Assembly (NCBI GenBank): GCA_023228885.1 | Contig: JALOAJ010000002.1 | Span: 65,809-129,808 of the forward strand | Direction of reading: 5' to 3' | Origin: Bacillota bacterium | Lineage (GTDB): Bacteria; Bacillota; Clostridia; Monoglobales; Firm-18 | Length of the DNA: 64,000 nucleotides | Shown: positions 1 through 8,525 of the stretch, piece after piece | Position numbering within the stretch: the stretch's first letter is position 1 | Layout: the number at the start of each line of letters is the position of its first letter | Program-made: the position numbers and the translations under genes | Notes under the pieces: generated by a model | What the model was told of the DNA's origin: nothing | What the model saw: the letters and a program-made list of their open reading frames with translations, nothing else | Databases searched by the model: none

Positions 1-1518
1 GCGGACAAGCTCCGTTTTACCCACCCCGGTAGGGCCTACAAATATAAACGACACCGGACGCCTGCTGTCTGACAACCCCGCTCGGTTAATTCTTATTGCC
101 CGTGACACCGCATTTACAGCGTCCTGTTGACCAATCAGGCGCTTGTGTAATCGCTTTTCCAAATTAATAAGCCTGTCGGATTCCAACTCGGTTATTCTTT
201 GGACGGGAATTTTTGTCCACATCTCAATGACGGCGGCAATATCATCCACCGTGAGAACTGTTGGTGCGCATTGCTCTTTGAGTTTGCTAATTTCTTCGGT
301 TAAACGACATTCGTTTATTTTTAAATTAGCCGCCTTTTGATAGTCTTCTATCGAATCGGCAGAGGCAGCGCTTTCTTTTTGTTGTTGAACTGTTCTTAAT
401 TCGTTCTTTAAATTTTCAAGCTTGGTTAGGTTGATGTTATTGAGATTTGCTCTGGAGCCCGCCTCATCAATCACATCTATTGCCTTATCAGGCAAAAACC
501 TGTCCGAAATGTATCTTTTTGACAAAAGCGTTGCTGTTTTTATTATTTCATCGGTAATTATAACAGTATGATGTCTTTCATAATATTCTTTTATACCTTT
601 TATTATTTCAATCGTTTCGCCCACCGATGGCTCCTCTACAATAACAGGTTGAAAACGCCGCTCAAGCGCGCTGTCTTTTTCAATATGCTTGCGGTATTCT
701 TCAAGAGTTGTTGCCCCTATAACCTGAATTTCGCCCTTTGAAAGCGCTGGCTTTAAAATGTTTGCCGCCCCCATTGCGCCCTCCGCATCACCGGCAGCCA
801 CAATGTTGTGGAGTTCATCAATAACAAAGATAATGTTACCCGCGGCTTTTGCTTCGTCAATAATAGCTTTAACCCGAGCTTCAAATTGACCTCTAAATTG
901 CGTGCCTGCAACAATCGCCGCAAAATCAAGCAAATATATTTCTTTTTCAAGCAGCTTGGACGGAACATCCTTTTCCGCAATTTTTACCGCAAGCCCCTCC
1001 GCTATCGCAGTTTTTCCAACACCCGGCTCGCCTATCAATACAGGGTTGTTTTTTGTGCGGCGGTTAAGTATTTGCGTTATTCTTTTAATTTCGTCTTTGC
1101 GCCCCACAACCCTATCTATTTTATTGTTTTTAGCCCGCTCGGTCAGGTTAGTGCCAAACTGTTCTAAAACCTTTTTGCCACCCGCCTTTTCCGTTGCTTT
1201 GGTTTTTGCTTTTTTAGGCCTATCATCTGTATTGCCGCCATGTTTATCATTACTTGAATCTGAAAACAAGCCTTCCATCATAGGCATCATTTCTTGAAAC
1301 TTTTCCTGCGTAAACTCCGGCAACGACTTCATAATCCCTTTATTCATTTCGTCAAACTGTTTTTCGTCTATTCCCATTTGCGCAATTATATCGTTAAGCG
1401 GCTCAATCCCAAGTTCCTTTGCACAGGTTAAACAATAACCTTCGTTTTTTTGCACACCGCTTTCAACCTTTGTAACAAATACAACAGCAATATTTTTATT
1501 GCACCGTTTGCATAGCAT
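1..1518 (-). CDS. clpE: ClpE-like ATP-dependent Clp protease ATP-binding subunit (partial, 3' end beyond window)
   Basis: AAA+ Clp/Hsp100 unfoldase that would feed proteins to ClpP. The gene runs leftwards from an ATG at 1518 and is cut at base 1, leaving 506 codons. The N-terminus MLCKRC with a second pair of cysteines around residues 27-30 (CLTC) forms a four-Cys zinc finger, as in ClpE; there is no ClpC-type N-terminal repeat domain. The first AAA module has Walker A GEPGVGKT and Walker B IFVIDELH; a central coiled segment with a UVR-like stretch follows, and the piece ends in the second Walker A (GPTGVGKTE). Arginine-finger region and C-terminal domain are outside the window. No CtsR operator was seen upstream. 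It could also be called a generic ClpC/ClpE-type ATPase; the zinc finger favours ClpE. Confidence 0.88.
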   Translation of the reverse strand, partial: MLCKRCNKNIAVVFVTKVESGVQKNEGYCLTCAKELGIEPLNDIIAQMGIDEKQFDEMNKGIMKSLPEFTQEKFQEMMPMMEGLFSDSSNDKHGGNTDDRPKKAKTKATEKAGGKKVLEQFGTNLTERAKNNKIDRVVGRKDEIKRITQILNRRTKNNPVLIGEPGVGKTAIAEGLAVKIAEKDVPSKLLEKEIYLLDFAAIVAGTQFRGQFEARVKAIIDEAKAAGNIIFVIDELHNIVAAGDAEGAMGAANILKPALSKGEIQVIGATTLEEYRKHIEKDSALERRFQPVIVEEPSVGETIEIIKGIKEYYERHHTVIITDEIIKTATLLSKRYISDRFLPDKAIDVIDEAGSRANLNNINLTKLENLKNELRTVQQQKESAASADSIEDYQKAANLKINECRLTEEISKLKEQCAPTVLTVDDIAAVIEMWTKIPVQRITELESDRLINLEKRLHKRLIGQQDAVNAVSRAIRINRAGLSDSRRPVSFIFVGPTGVGKTELVR

Positions 1519-1560
1519 AATCTGCACCCCCGCTGAAATTCGCCCACATTTATTAAATCA

Positions 1561-1623
1561 TAAAACCACAGGTTTTAAAATGACCATTGTATTTATTATA
1601 ATACAAACCTTGCGAAATTGCAA
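1561..1623 (-). promoter_or_regulatory. Promoter of the clpE-like gene with adjacent palindrome
   Basis: On the minus strand a -35 TTGCAA (1618-1623), a 17-nt spacer and a perfect -10 TATAAT (1595-1600) predict a start near 1588 and a leader of about 70 nt. A 7-bp inverted repeat TAAAACC-ACA-GGTTTTA lies at 1561-1577, just downstream of the predicted start, and could be an operator. It does not match the CtsR heptad repeat. The promoter call is fairly firm; the operator role is a guess. Confidence 0.6.
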
Positions 1624-1675
1624 TACACGATAATCAACACAAAAACATAAAATTCTTTTAAGTTCTAAAATTATT

Positions 1676-1704
1676 TTGCTTTTTTTTAAAAAGTATTGTA
1701 TAAT
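1676..1704 (+). promoter_or_regulatory. Sigma-A type promoter of the phosphofructokinase gene
   Basis: TTGCTT (1676-1681), 17-nt spacer, TATAAT (1699-1704). Start predicted near 1711, about 26 nt before the ATG at 1737, with the Shine-Dalgarno stretch AAGGGGGA at 1723-1730. Confidence 0.65.
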
Positions 1705-1736
1705 AAAATTGCGAATTTTTAAAAGGGGGAAATGTT

Positions 1737-2954
<1,218 letters not shown>

Positions 2955-2962
2955 AAAATTCC

Positions 2963-2991
2963 TTGTAAATATTATCATAACGGTGTATAAT
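2963..2991 (+). promoter_or_regulatory. Promoter of darA-holB-ricT
   Basis: TTGTAA (2963-2968), 17-nt spacer, TATAAT (2986-2991). Start expected near 2998, 28 nt before the darA ATG. An upstream in-frame ATG at 2990 lies inside this -10 element and so is not a likely start codon. Confidence 0.6.
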
Positions 2992-3025
2992 GTATATGAT
3001 ATTATATGTGAAGGAGTGGTTTGGA

Positions 3026-3343
3026 ATGAAATTAATTTTGGCAATCGTCCAGCATGAGGATAGTGCGGCAGTTTCAGAAGAACTTACAAAAAACAAAATC
3101 AATGTTACCAAGCTTGCTTCCACAGGTGGTTTTTTAAGAGCAGGGAATGTTACCTTTTTAATCGGTACAGATGAAGAACATATCGATAATATAATTGACA
3201 TAATAAAAAATAAGTGCAAATCAAGAACGGAGCTTGCAGCGCCCGCCGCCATGTATATGGGGGCATCGGCATGGCCTGTGGAGGTTGTTGTCGGCGGTGC
3301 GACAATATTTGTTTTGGATGTTGACAGGTTTGAAAAGGTATGA
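3026..3343 (+). CDS. darA: Cyclic-di-AMP receptor, PII-like DarA/PstA
   Basis: Small cytosolic trimer-forming PII-like protein that binds cyclic di-AMP. The 105-residue product starts MKLILAIVQHED and carries the family's conserved N-terminal strand, the T-loop region with STGGFLRAGNVTFLIG (about 33-48) and the C-terminal VGGATIFVLDV. The ATG at 3026 has AAGGAG at 3011-3016. Its stop overlaps the start of holB by 4 nt. The order darA-holB-ricT matches yaaQ-(yaaR)-holB-yaaT of Bacillus, here without yaaR. DarA partners are not firmly known, so a link to its neighbours is only positional. Confidence 0.93.
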   Translation: MKLILAIVQHEDSAAVSEELTKNKINVTKLASTGGFLRAGNVTFLIGTDEEHIDNIIDIIKNKCKSRTELAAPAAMYMGASAWPVEVVVGGATIFVLDVDRFEKV

Positions 3344-4227
3344 TTTTTGACGGCATATACGGGCATGATGATGTAAAGCAAAAACTTGCCGATGCAACAA
3401 GCAATAACGCTGTTTTCCATGCTTATATATTTTGCGGAAACAGCGGTATCGGCAAAACTTCCGTTGCCCGCAAGTTTGCGAAGCACCTTACCGGCAACAG
3501 CGAGCCTGATATGATTACCGTTACAAATGAGCGGTACGGGGTTAAAAAAGCATCTTTTTCTGTTGATACGGTCCGCGCCGCAAGGCTTGATATGTATGTA
3601 AAGCCGTATATTGCCGATAAAAAAGTTTTTATTTTTCCAAAAGCAGATACCATGACTGTTGAGGCGCAAAACGCACTTTTAACCGTTTTTGAAGAGCCGC
3701 CTCCATATGTTGTTATAATTTTAATTTCATGTGGGGAACGGGCTTTTTTGCCTACCATTCGGTCACGTGCGCTTGCAATTAGGTTTTCACCGTTGCCTGA
3801 CCTTATAATAGCTCAATATCTAAAGGATAAATACAATTCATCCTTTGACGACATCACCATGCGCCTATGCAACGGCAGCATTGAAATGGCAGACAGGCTG
3901 ATGACAAACGAAGGTTTGCGCAACAGTGCAAATGACTTTGCCAAAGTTTTTAAAGAATTTATCGGCACAGACAAACTGTCCATCTACAAAGCGGCAGAGT
4001 TTTTTGAAAAAGAAAAAGATAAATATAACACTTATTTCGATGTTATGAGCATAATGCTTTCCGATTTCTTGTTTGAAAAAGACAACGCCCCGGGCGTAAA
4101 TAAAGGTGCTATGGTGGAAATATTGGATAACATTGAAAAAACAAAAGGAGCAATCGCCCGGCACAGAAATTACAATATTGCTGTAAATGAATTGCTACTT
4201 GGCGCTTGGAGGGCCTTGCATGGTTAA
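3340..4227 (+). CDS. holB: DNA polymerase III, delta' subunit
   Basis: Clamp-loader subunit that works with DnaX and HolA, both also in this window, to place the sliding clamp on DNA. The 295-residue AAA+ protein has a P-loop CGNSGIGKTS (32-41), a Walker-B-like VFIFPKAD and the sensor segment LLTVFEEPPP. The usual SRC arginine-finger motif reads SRA (after TIR), and the four zinc-binding cysteines common in delta' are missing, so this subunit probably cannot act as an ATPase trigger in the classical way. ATG at 3340 overlaps the darA stop (ATGA), implying translational coupling. Confidence 0.92.
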   Translation: MIFDGIYGHDDVKQKLADATSNNAVFHAYIFCGNSGIGKTSVARKFAKHLTGNSEPDMITVTNERYGVKKASFSVDTVRAARLDMYVKPYIADKKVFIFPKADTMTVEAQNALLTVFEEPPPYVVIILISCGERAFLPTIRSRALAIRFSPLPDLIIAQYLKDKYNSSFDDITMRLCNGSIEMADRLMTNEGLRNSANDFAKVFKEFIGTDKLSIYKAAEFFEKEKDKYNTYFDVMSIMLSDFLFEKDNAPGVNKGAMVEILDNIEKTKGAIARHRNYNIAVNELLLGAWRALHG

Positions 4228-5092
4228 TATAGTTGGAATACACTTTAAAAATGCGGACAAAATTTATTATTTCGACCCTGAAAATCAATTCTATCAAAAG
4301 GGTGAAAAGGTAATAGTTGAAACCGTACGCGGCGTTGAAATGGGTGAAGTTGTGCTTTCAAACAGAATGGTGCCGCGCGAATCTGTCGTTATGCCGTTAA
4401 ACCCCATTATGCGCAAGGCGGAAAAAAAGGATTTTAAGCAACTTGCCGAAAACGAAAAGCTGGAAAAAGAGGCTTTCGATGTTTGCAACGCAAAGGTAAA
4501 GGAGCATGGCTTGGATATGAAGCTTATAGATGTTAAATGCACCTTTGACTGCAGCAAAATTTTATTTTATTTTACCGCCGATGGGCGTGTGGATTTTCGT
4601 GAGCTGGTAAAAAGCCTTGCAGCTGTTTTTAAAACAAGAATAGAGCTTAGACAAATAGGTGTTCGTGACGAAGCGAAAATGTTAGGCGGCATGGGCGTAT
4701 GCGGGATGGAGCTTTGCTGCAGAAGGTTTTTGGATTCGTTCCAACCTGTGTCAATTAAAATGGCTAAGGAGCAAGGATTGTCATTAAATCCTGCTAAAAT
4801 TTCCGGCACATGCGGGCGGCTTATGTGTTGCTTGAAGTATGAACAAGAAACTTACGAGCATTTGCTCAAATACACGCCAAAAATAGGCGCAATCGTTCAA
4901 ACCCCGGATGGAAAGGGCACTGTTGTTGAAACCAATCTGCTTACCGGAAAAATAAAGGTGAACCTTAAAAAAAATGATGATAGCGTCAACCACATCTACG
5001 ATGTGAAGGATTTAGTTATAATAAAAGATGCCGACATTAAACTTACACCGGAAGAAGTAAAAGAGTTGGGAAAACTGGAAGATGACAAATAA
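4220..5092 (+). CDS. ricT: RicT (YaaT), PSP1-domain protein
   Basis: Member of the YaaT/RicT family, which in Bacillus forms the iron-sulfur Y-complex with RicA and RicF that stimulates RNase Y mRNA processing and the sporulation phosphorelay. The 290-residue product begins MVNIVGIHF at 4220, with GGAGGG six nt upstream; an in-frame ATG at 4187 lies inside holB. The PSP1 core contains the conserved cysteines C161, C166, C167 in GVCGMELCC and C198, C203, C204 in GTCGRLMCC. It overlaps holB by 8 nt. RicA and RicF are not encoded in the window. Confidence 0.93.
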   Translation: MVNIVGIHFKNADKIYYFDPENQFYQKGEKVIVETVRGVEMGEVVLSNRMVPRESVVMPLNPIMRKAEKKDFKQLAENEKLEKEAFDVCNAKVKEHGLDMKLIDVKCTFDCSKILFYFTADGRVDFRELVKSLAAVFKTRIELRQIGVRDEAKMLGGMGVCGMELCCRRFLDSFQPVSIKMAKEQGLSLNPAKISGTCGRLMCCLKYEQETYEHLLKYTPKIGAIVQTPDGKGTVVETNLLTGKIKVNLKKNDDSVNHIYDVKDLVIIKDADIKLTPEEVKELGKLEDDK

Positions 5093-5120
5093 GCAACTAA
5101 CACTTGCTTTTGTAATGGCG

Positions 5121-5185
5121 TTGCCTGCTCATAAGGTAAGGCAATACCCTTTCTTGCACCTTACTTAAATATCTCATGGTGCAAG
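5121..5185 (+). repeat. Two inverted repeats between ricT and the ferredoxin gene
   Basis: A 6-bp repeat TTGCCT (5121-5126)/AGGCAA (5139-5144) and a perfect 8-bp repeat CTTGCACC (5153-5160)/GGTGCAAG (5178-5185) with a 17-nt loop sit in the 137-nt gap. Neither is followed by a T-run, so they are not ordinary terminators. They may be an operator or leader structure for the ferredoxin gene; no clear promoter was found in the gap. Confidence 0.4.
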
Positions 5186-5229
5186 GTTTAGTTAAAAATA
5201 ATATATAAAACTTAAACGGAGGTGTTAAA

Positions 5230-5400
5230 ATGGCTTATGTCATAACAGACGACTGCATCAGCTGCGGCGCTTGCGAACCGGAATGCCCGGTATCATGCAT
5301 TACGCCGGGTGATGATAAGTATGTAATTGATCCCGAATCGTGTATCGATTGCGGTGCATGTGCAAATGTGTGCCCTGTTGACGCTCCGATTCCGGAATAA
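5230..5400 (+). CDS. 2[4Fe-4S] ferredoxin
   Basis: Small cytosolic electron carrier of the clostridial type, 56 residues from the ATG at 5230. Two complete cluster motifs are visible: C9-x2-C12-x2-C15-x3-C19-P in CISCGACEPECP and the matching CIDCGACANVCP near the C-terminus. Such ferredoxins serve pyruvate:ferredoxin oxidoreductase, hydrogenase and similar enzymes in anaerobes, though none of these partners is in the window. GGAGGTG lies upstream (about 5219-5224). A strong terminator follows, so the gene is either monocistronic or the last gene after ricT. Confidence 0.95.
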   Translation: MAYVITDDCISCGACEPECPVSCITPGDDKYVIDPESCIDCGACANVCPVDAPIPE

Positions 5401-5408
5401 TTTAGATT

Positions 5409-5449
5409 AAGGCTGTTTTGAAAAATAACAAAACAGCCTTAATTTTTTT
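5409..5449 (+). terminator. Intrinsic terminator after the ferredoxin gene
   Basis: Perfect 11-bp stem AAGGCTGTTTT (5409-5419)/AAAACAGCCTT (5430-5440), 10-nt loop, then a T-rich tail to 5449. It ends next to the stop codon of the convergent anti-sigma gene. Confidence 0.85.
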
Positions 5450-6311
5450 ATCTTATTGTATGCGGCGCTGTTATACTTTTTGGGATTATAAATTCCGGGC
5501 TGCCTTGCGCCCCTGCGGCAACCTCGTATTTGTCAAAGCATATAACAATATTTCCGTCGCTGTTTATATAAAAATTTTGGTCTGCATTGATATTTTCAAA
5601 CACTTCTGTAATATATTCTTGGGGCTCAACCCAAAACAGCCCATCCTCCTCCTTGTTTTGCCGCAACATTTCACCTTGAATATAACTGCTTAAAATACCA
5701 ACATAATCTGTACCTTTTTTAAATATACCGTTTAGCGACAACAGCTGTCCGGTTTTTTTGTCTATGGTATAAAAAGTATGCTTTGTAGAGGACGAGCCGG
5801 CGATATTGAGCAAATATACATCTATTGCCAAAATATCGTCTGTGTCGGTTTTTATAATATAGTTTGATTCAACCCCCATATGAATAGTTTCATCACCGTA
5901 TAATGCTTTTAATTCTTTTAAGTCATTCTCATAGGCTGCTATAACGGCGTTTGCGTTTTCCTTGAAGCTCTCGTTTAGCTGTTTTTCAAAATCCTTGTCT
6001 AAAAGCCCTTCTATTGCAGGCGTAACAACCTTTGCCTGATACCCGTTTTCCTGCGTTTCGTATTTTCCAAAGGTGAAAACTTTAATAATAGCGTTTATCA
6101 CAGAGTTCCTTTCAAAAGCATATGCAAAGCTTGGGCTTAAATTTAACAATGTTATGCATGCTGTAACTGCAATAGCCGCGGCTGCTCCGCTTATTTTAAA
6201 AAGCATTGCTTTTCCCCGTTTTTTTTCCATCGACTTTTCAATCCTTTCTTTTAAAGCTTTGGGAGCTTTGATTTTTTCATATTCCGACTTGGCATGCTCA
6301 AAACCCTTCAT
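5448..6311 (-). CDS. RsiV-type anti-sigma factor (DUF3298)
   Basis: Membrane-anchored anti-sigma protein of the RsiV family, partner of the upstream ECF sigma factor. The 287 residues comprise a cytosolic N-terminus (1-35) expected to hold the sigma factor, one membrane span at about 37-57, and an extracytoplasmic part with a DUF4163/DUF3298-like C-terminal region (roughly 95-280; YTIDKKTGQLLSLNGIF is typical). In Bacillus subtilis RsiV binds lysozyme and is then cut by signal peptidase and RasP; whether this copy senses lysozyme is inference. Its start overlaps the sigma gene by 14 nt, as expected for a stoichiometric pair. Confidence 0.85.
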   Translation of the reverse strand: MKGFEHAKSEYEKIKAPKALKERIEKSMEKKRGKAMLFKISGAAAAIAVTACITLLNLSPSFAYAFERNSVINAIIKVFTFGKYETQENGYQAKVVTPAIEGLLDKDFEKQLNESFKENANAVIAAYENDLKELKALYGDETIHMGVESNYIIKTDTDDILAIDVYLLNIAGSSSTKHTFYTIDKKTGQLLSLNGIFKKGTDYVGILSSYIQGEMLRQNKEEDGLFWVEPQEYITEVFENINADQNFYINSDGNIVICFDKYEVAAGAQGSPEFIIPKSITAPHTIR

Positions 6312-6786
6312 GTTTATCCTCCAAACTTATTTTTAATAGTTTTAGTGCACTATAAAGCCTTGTTTTTACAGTATTTTCATTGATATTTAAAACCTCTGAT
6401 ATTTCCTTTATTTTCATATCCTCCAAAAACCTTAGAACAATAACAACACGATGGTTTTCGTCAAGCAGGCTTACTATACTTTGAATAGTGATGTGCGAAT
6501 AATCATCGTTAGACTCGCAAAGCGTATCCATCTTGTTATTTTCAATAAAATACAGCTTTGATTTTTTCTTTAAATGCGTAAATGCGGTATTTGCAATTAT
6601 TTTGTAAAACCATGTTTTCAAATGCTGAGGCTTTTTCAAACGATTTATGGATTTCAACGCCTTTAAAACGCTGTCGCTGACAATATCTTCTGCATCCTTT
6701 TCGTTTTTTACAAATGTAAACGCGAAGCGGTATGCTAAATCCAAGTTGGTAACTAAGTAATCATTAAACAGTTTGTTTTTGTCCAT
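6298..6786 (-). CDS. ECF sigma-70 family RNA polymerase sigma factor (SigV-like)
   Basis: Extracytoplasmic-function sigma factor of 162 residues with only regions 2 and 4. Region 2 spans about 15-75 (NEKDAEDIVSDSVLKAL, then WFYKIIANTAFTHLKKK) and region 4 about 105-155 (LRFLEDMKIKEIS, VNINENTVKTRL-like HTH). The anti-sigma gene directly downstream overlaps it by 14 nt. The pair resembles SigV-RsiV, used against lysozyme and envelope stress in other Firmicutes. A candidate ECF-type autoregulatory promoter is seen at 6808-6836. Confidence 0.9.
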   Translation of the reverse strand: MDKNKLFNDYLVTNLDLAYRFAFTFVKNEKDAEDIVSDSVLKALKSINRLKKPQHLKTWFYKIIANTAFTHLKKKSKLYFIENNKMDTLCESNDDYSHITIQSIVSLLDENHRVVIVLRFLEDMKIKEISEVLNINENTVKTRLYSALKLLKISLEDKHEGF

Positions 6787-6807
6787 TTTTTCGCCCCTTC
6801 TATTTGT

Positions 6808-6836
6808 TTAGACTGTTGTGAACGCAAAAAAGTTTT
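6808..6836 (-). promoter_or_regulatory. Candidate ECF-type autoregulatory promoter
   Basis: Minus strand: AAAACTTTT (6828-6836), 14-nt spacer, GTCTAA (6808-6813). This resembles the AAACTTT...CGTCTA pattern of SigV/SigW-type promoters but lacks the C before GTC. It lies 22 nt upstream of the sigma-factor start codon. Confidence 0.35.
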
Positions 6837-6903
6837 AAAAACTTTATTTCTTTTTCACAAAATCATTTGGTATTAACTGTATTCGCCTTTCTTTGGTAAC
6901 ATA

Positions 6904-6918
6904 CTACAAACTTTGTAG
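6904..6918. promoter_or_regulatory. Palindrome in the divergent sigma/cyclase intergenic region
   Basis: Perfect CTACAAA-C-TTTGTAG, 7-bp arms with one central base, between the divergently transcribed sigma factor and diguanylate cyclase genes. The size and symmetry suit a dimeric repressor, but no local regulator is implicated. Confidence 0.4.
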
Positions 6919-6960
6919 CATTTTGTCAACAAGAAATGTGAACTTTAAATTTACCGAACA

Positions 6961-6989
6961 TTGACAGTTTTATCTTTCAATGTTATACT
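6961..6989 (+). promoter_or_regulatory. Promoter of the diguanylate cyclase gene
   Basis: Perfect -35 TTGACA (6961-6966), 17-nt spacer, TATACT (6984-6989). Start expected near 6996. This rules out the in-frame TTG at 6961 as the translation start. Confidence 0.75.
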
Positions 6990-7026
6990 AAATTCCTACC
7001 CAACTTGTTTTAAGGGAGTGAATTTT

Positions 7027-8478
7027 ATGAGCGAAACCTTGCACACCGCATCTCGTCCGGTTGCCAAGGGGCGTGCTATGCAACCATTTGTTAAAAGGGT
7101 TAGCACTACTTTCGCAGCCTTGCTCGTTATTGGCGCTTTTTCAGTGTTTATTTTAATCTACTTACCTTTAAATAAAGCACTTGAAAAAAGCTTAATCAAT
7201 AATTTTAGACATCTTTCATCTGCAAGCTATCAAACACTTCAAAACGATATTTTTAAATGTGTGGAAAGCGGCAAAGTTTTATCAACTCGTATAGCACTAA
7301 AAAATGCTATATTAAACTACAAAAACGAGGAAATAGGCATTGAGGAGCTTGCGTTGTTTTCTCAAAGCAAATATGAAGAAGCCTTGCAAGGCGTTGGCGG
7401 TTTAATTTCGGCAAATCGTTTTGTTGATGACATTCCAATCGCAAAAGTTTCCCAATCAAAGGTTAGCCTTGATGAATGGGACATGTCGGATATCATGTTT
7501 GATAAAAATAAGGCTGCGGATTCAAATATACTTTTAAAAGACAACCGCATATACTGTATTGTAAAGTCTGTTATTGTTCACGATAGCAAAAGAATTGGGC
7601 ACGATATGCTTGTTTTTGATTTAACGGAGGATGTAAACCTGCTTTCCGGCAATGTATTTGATGTAAGCATAATAAACGCCGCAGCATATAAGACGCTAAT
7701 TAACGACTCTAAAATATATCAAAATTTTGACGGAATGTTGCTGTTGGGTATGCCCGACTCATTTTATGTATCCATTCCGATAAACGAAAACGCCTATTTT
7801 GTTGCTGAACAAAGCAAAAAACAGATGTTTTCGATGGTAAACCACTTGGGAACTCAGGCATGCATAGTTTTTGCTTGCATATTGCTTGCTTACATCATTA
7901 TGGTTCATCTAAATATTGTGCAGTTTGCAAAAAAGGAACTAAAAAAATTGGAAATCACAAATGCAGCCCTTGGGAAAGCAGCGTCAGAGGCTAATGTTGA
8001 TTCTTTGACAAAAGCAGGGAGCCGCCGTTACGGCACGGAATTTTTTGAAAAGGTGTTTTCCGATTTTAAAATAGGCGCGCCTTCCCCCATAATCATTATG
8101 TTTGATATTGATTTATTTAAACAAATAAACGATTCCTACGGTCATTACACAGGTGATAGGGTTTTAAAAAAAGTTGTTGCTGCAATAAGAAAAACTATTC
8201 GTAACGAAGATAAATTGTTTCGGTGGGGCGGGGATGAATTCGTAGGGGTGTTTTTTGGTATAAAAAAAGAAAATGCGGGCTTTTTTGCAAACAAGATGCT
8301 CAACACCGTTTTAGACTTGGAAATTGAATTAGACGGCAAAAAAATAAGACCAACGGTGTCTATCGGCATTTCGTATTTCAAAAGCACCGATACCGACTTT
8401 TACGAAGCGATAAACCGGGCAGACCGTGCAATGTATTTATCAAAAGCGGGACCCGAAAGAAAGGTAAATATTTTATAA
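7027..8478 (+). CDS. Membrane-bound diguanylate cyclase (GGDEF)
   Basis: Makes cyclic di-GMP from two GTP at the membrane. The 483 residues have a membrane span at about 27-47, an extracytoplasmic sensor region (about 50-275, no recognised fold), a second span at about 279-297 and a C-terminal GGDEF domain (about 325-483). The active-site loop is canonical, RWGGDEF at 399-405, with DIDLFKQINDSYGH for metal and nucleotide binding; the product-inhibition site RNED (RxxD) lies five residues before GGDEF. It should therefore be active and feedback-inhibited. The ATG at 7027 follows GGGAGTG. The only other c-di-GMP protein here is the EAL protein at 57317-59581. Confidence 0.92.
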   Translation: MSETLHTASRPVAKGRAMQPFVKRVSTTFAALLVIGAFSVFILIYLPLNKALEKSLINNFRHLSSASYQTLQNDIFKCVESGKVLSTRIALKNAILNYKNEEIGIEELALFSQSKYEEALQGVGGLISANRFVDDIPIAKVSQSKVSLDEWDMSDIMFDKNKAADSNILLKDNRIYCIVKSVIVHDSKRIGHDMLVFDLTEDVNLLSGNVFDVSIINAAAYKTLINDSKIYQNFDGMLLLGMPDSFYVSIPINENAYFVAEQSKKQMFSMVNHLGTQACIVFACILLAYIIMVHLNIVQFAKKELKKLEITNAALGKAASEANVDSLTKAGSRRYGTEFFEKVFSDFKIGAPSPIIIMFDIDLFKQINDSYGHYTGDRVLKKVVAAIRKTIRNEDKLFRWGGDEFVGVFFGIKKENAGFFANKMLNTVLDLEIELDGKKIRPTVSIGISYFKSTDTDFYEAINRADRAMYLSKAGPERKVNIL

Positions 8479-8525
8479 GTTATACTGTAAATCCAAATAT
8501 AAAAGGAGGCTTAATCCTTACTAAT

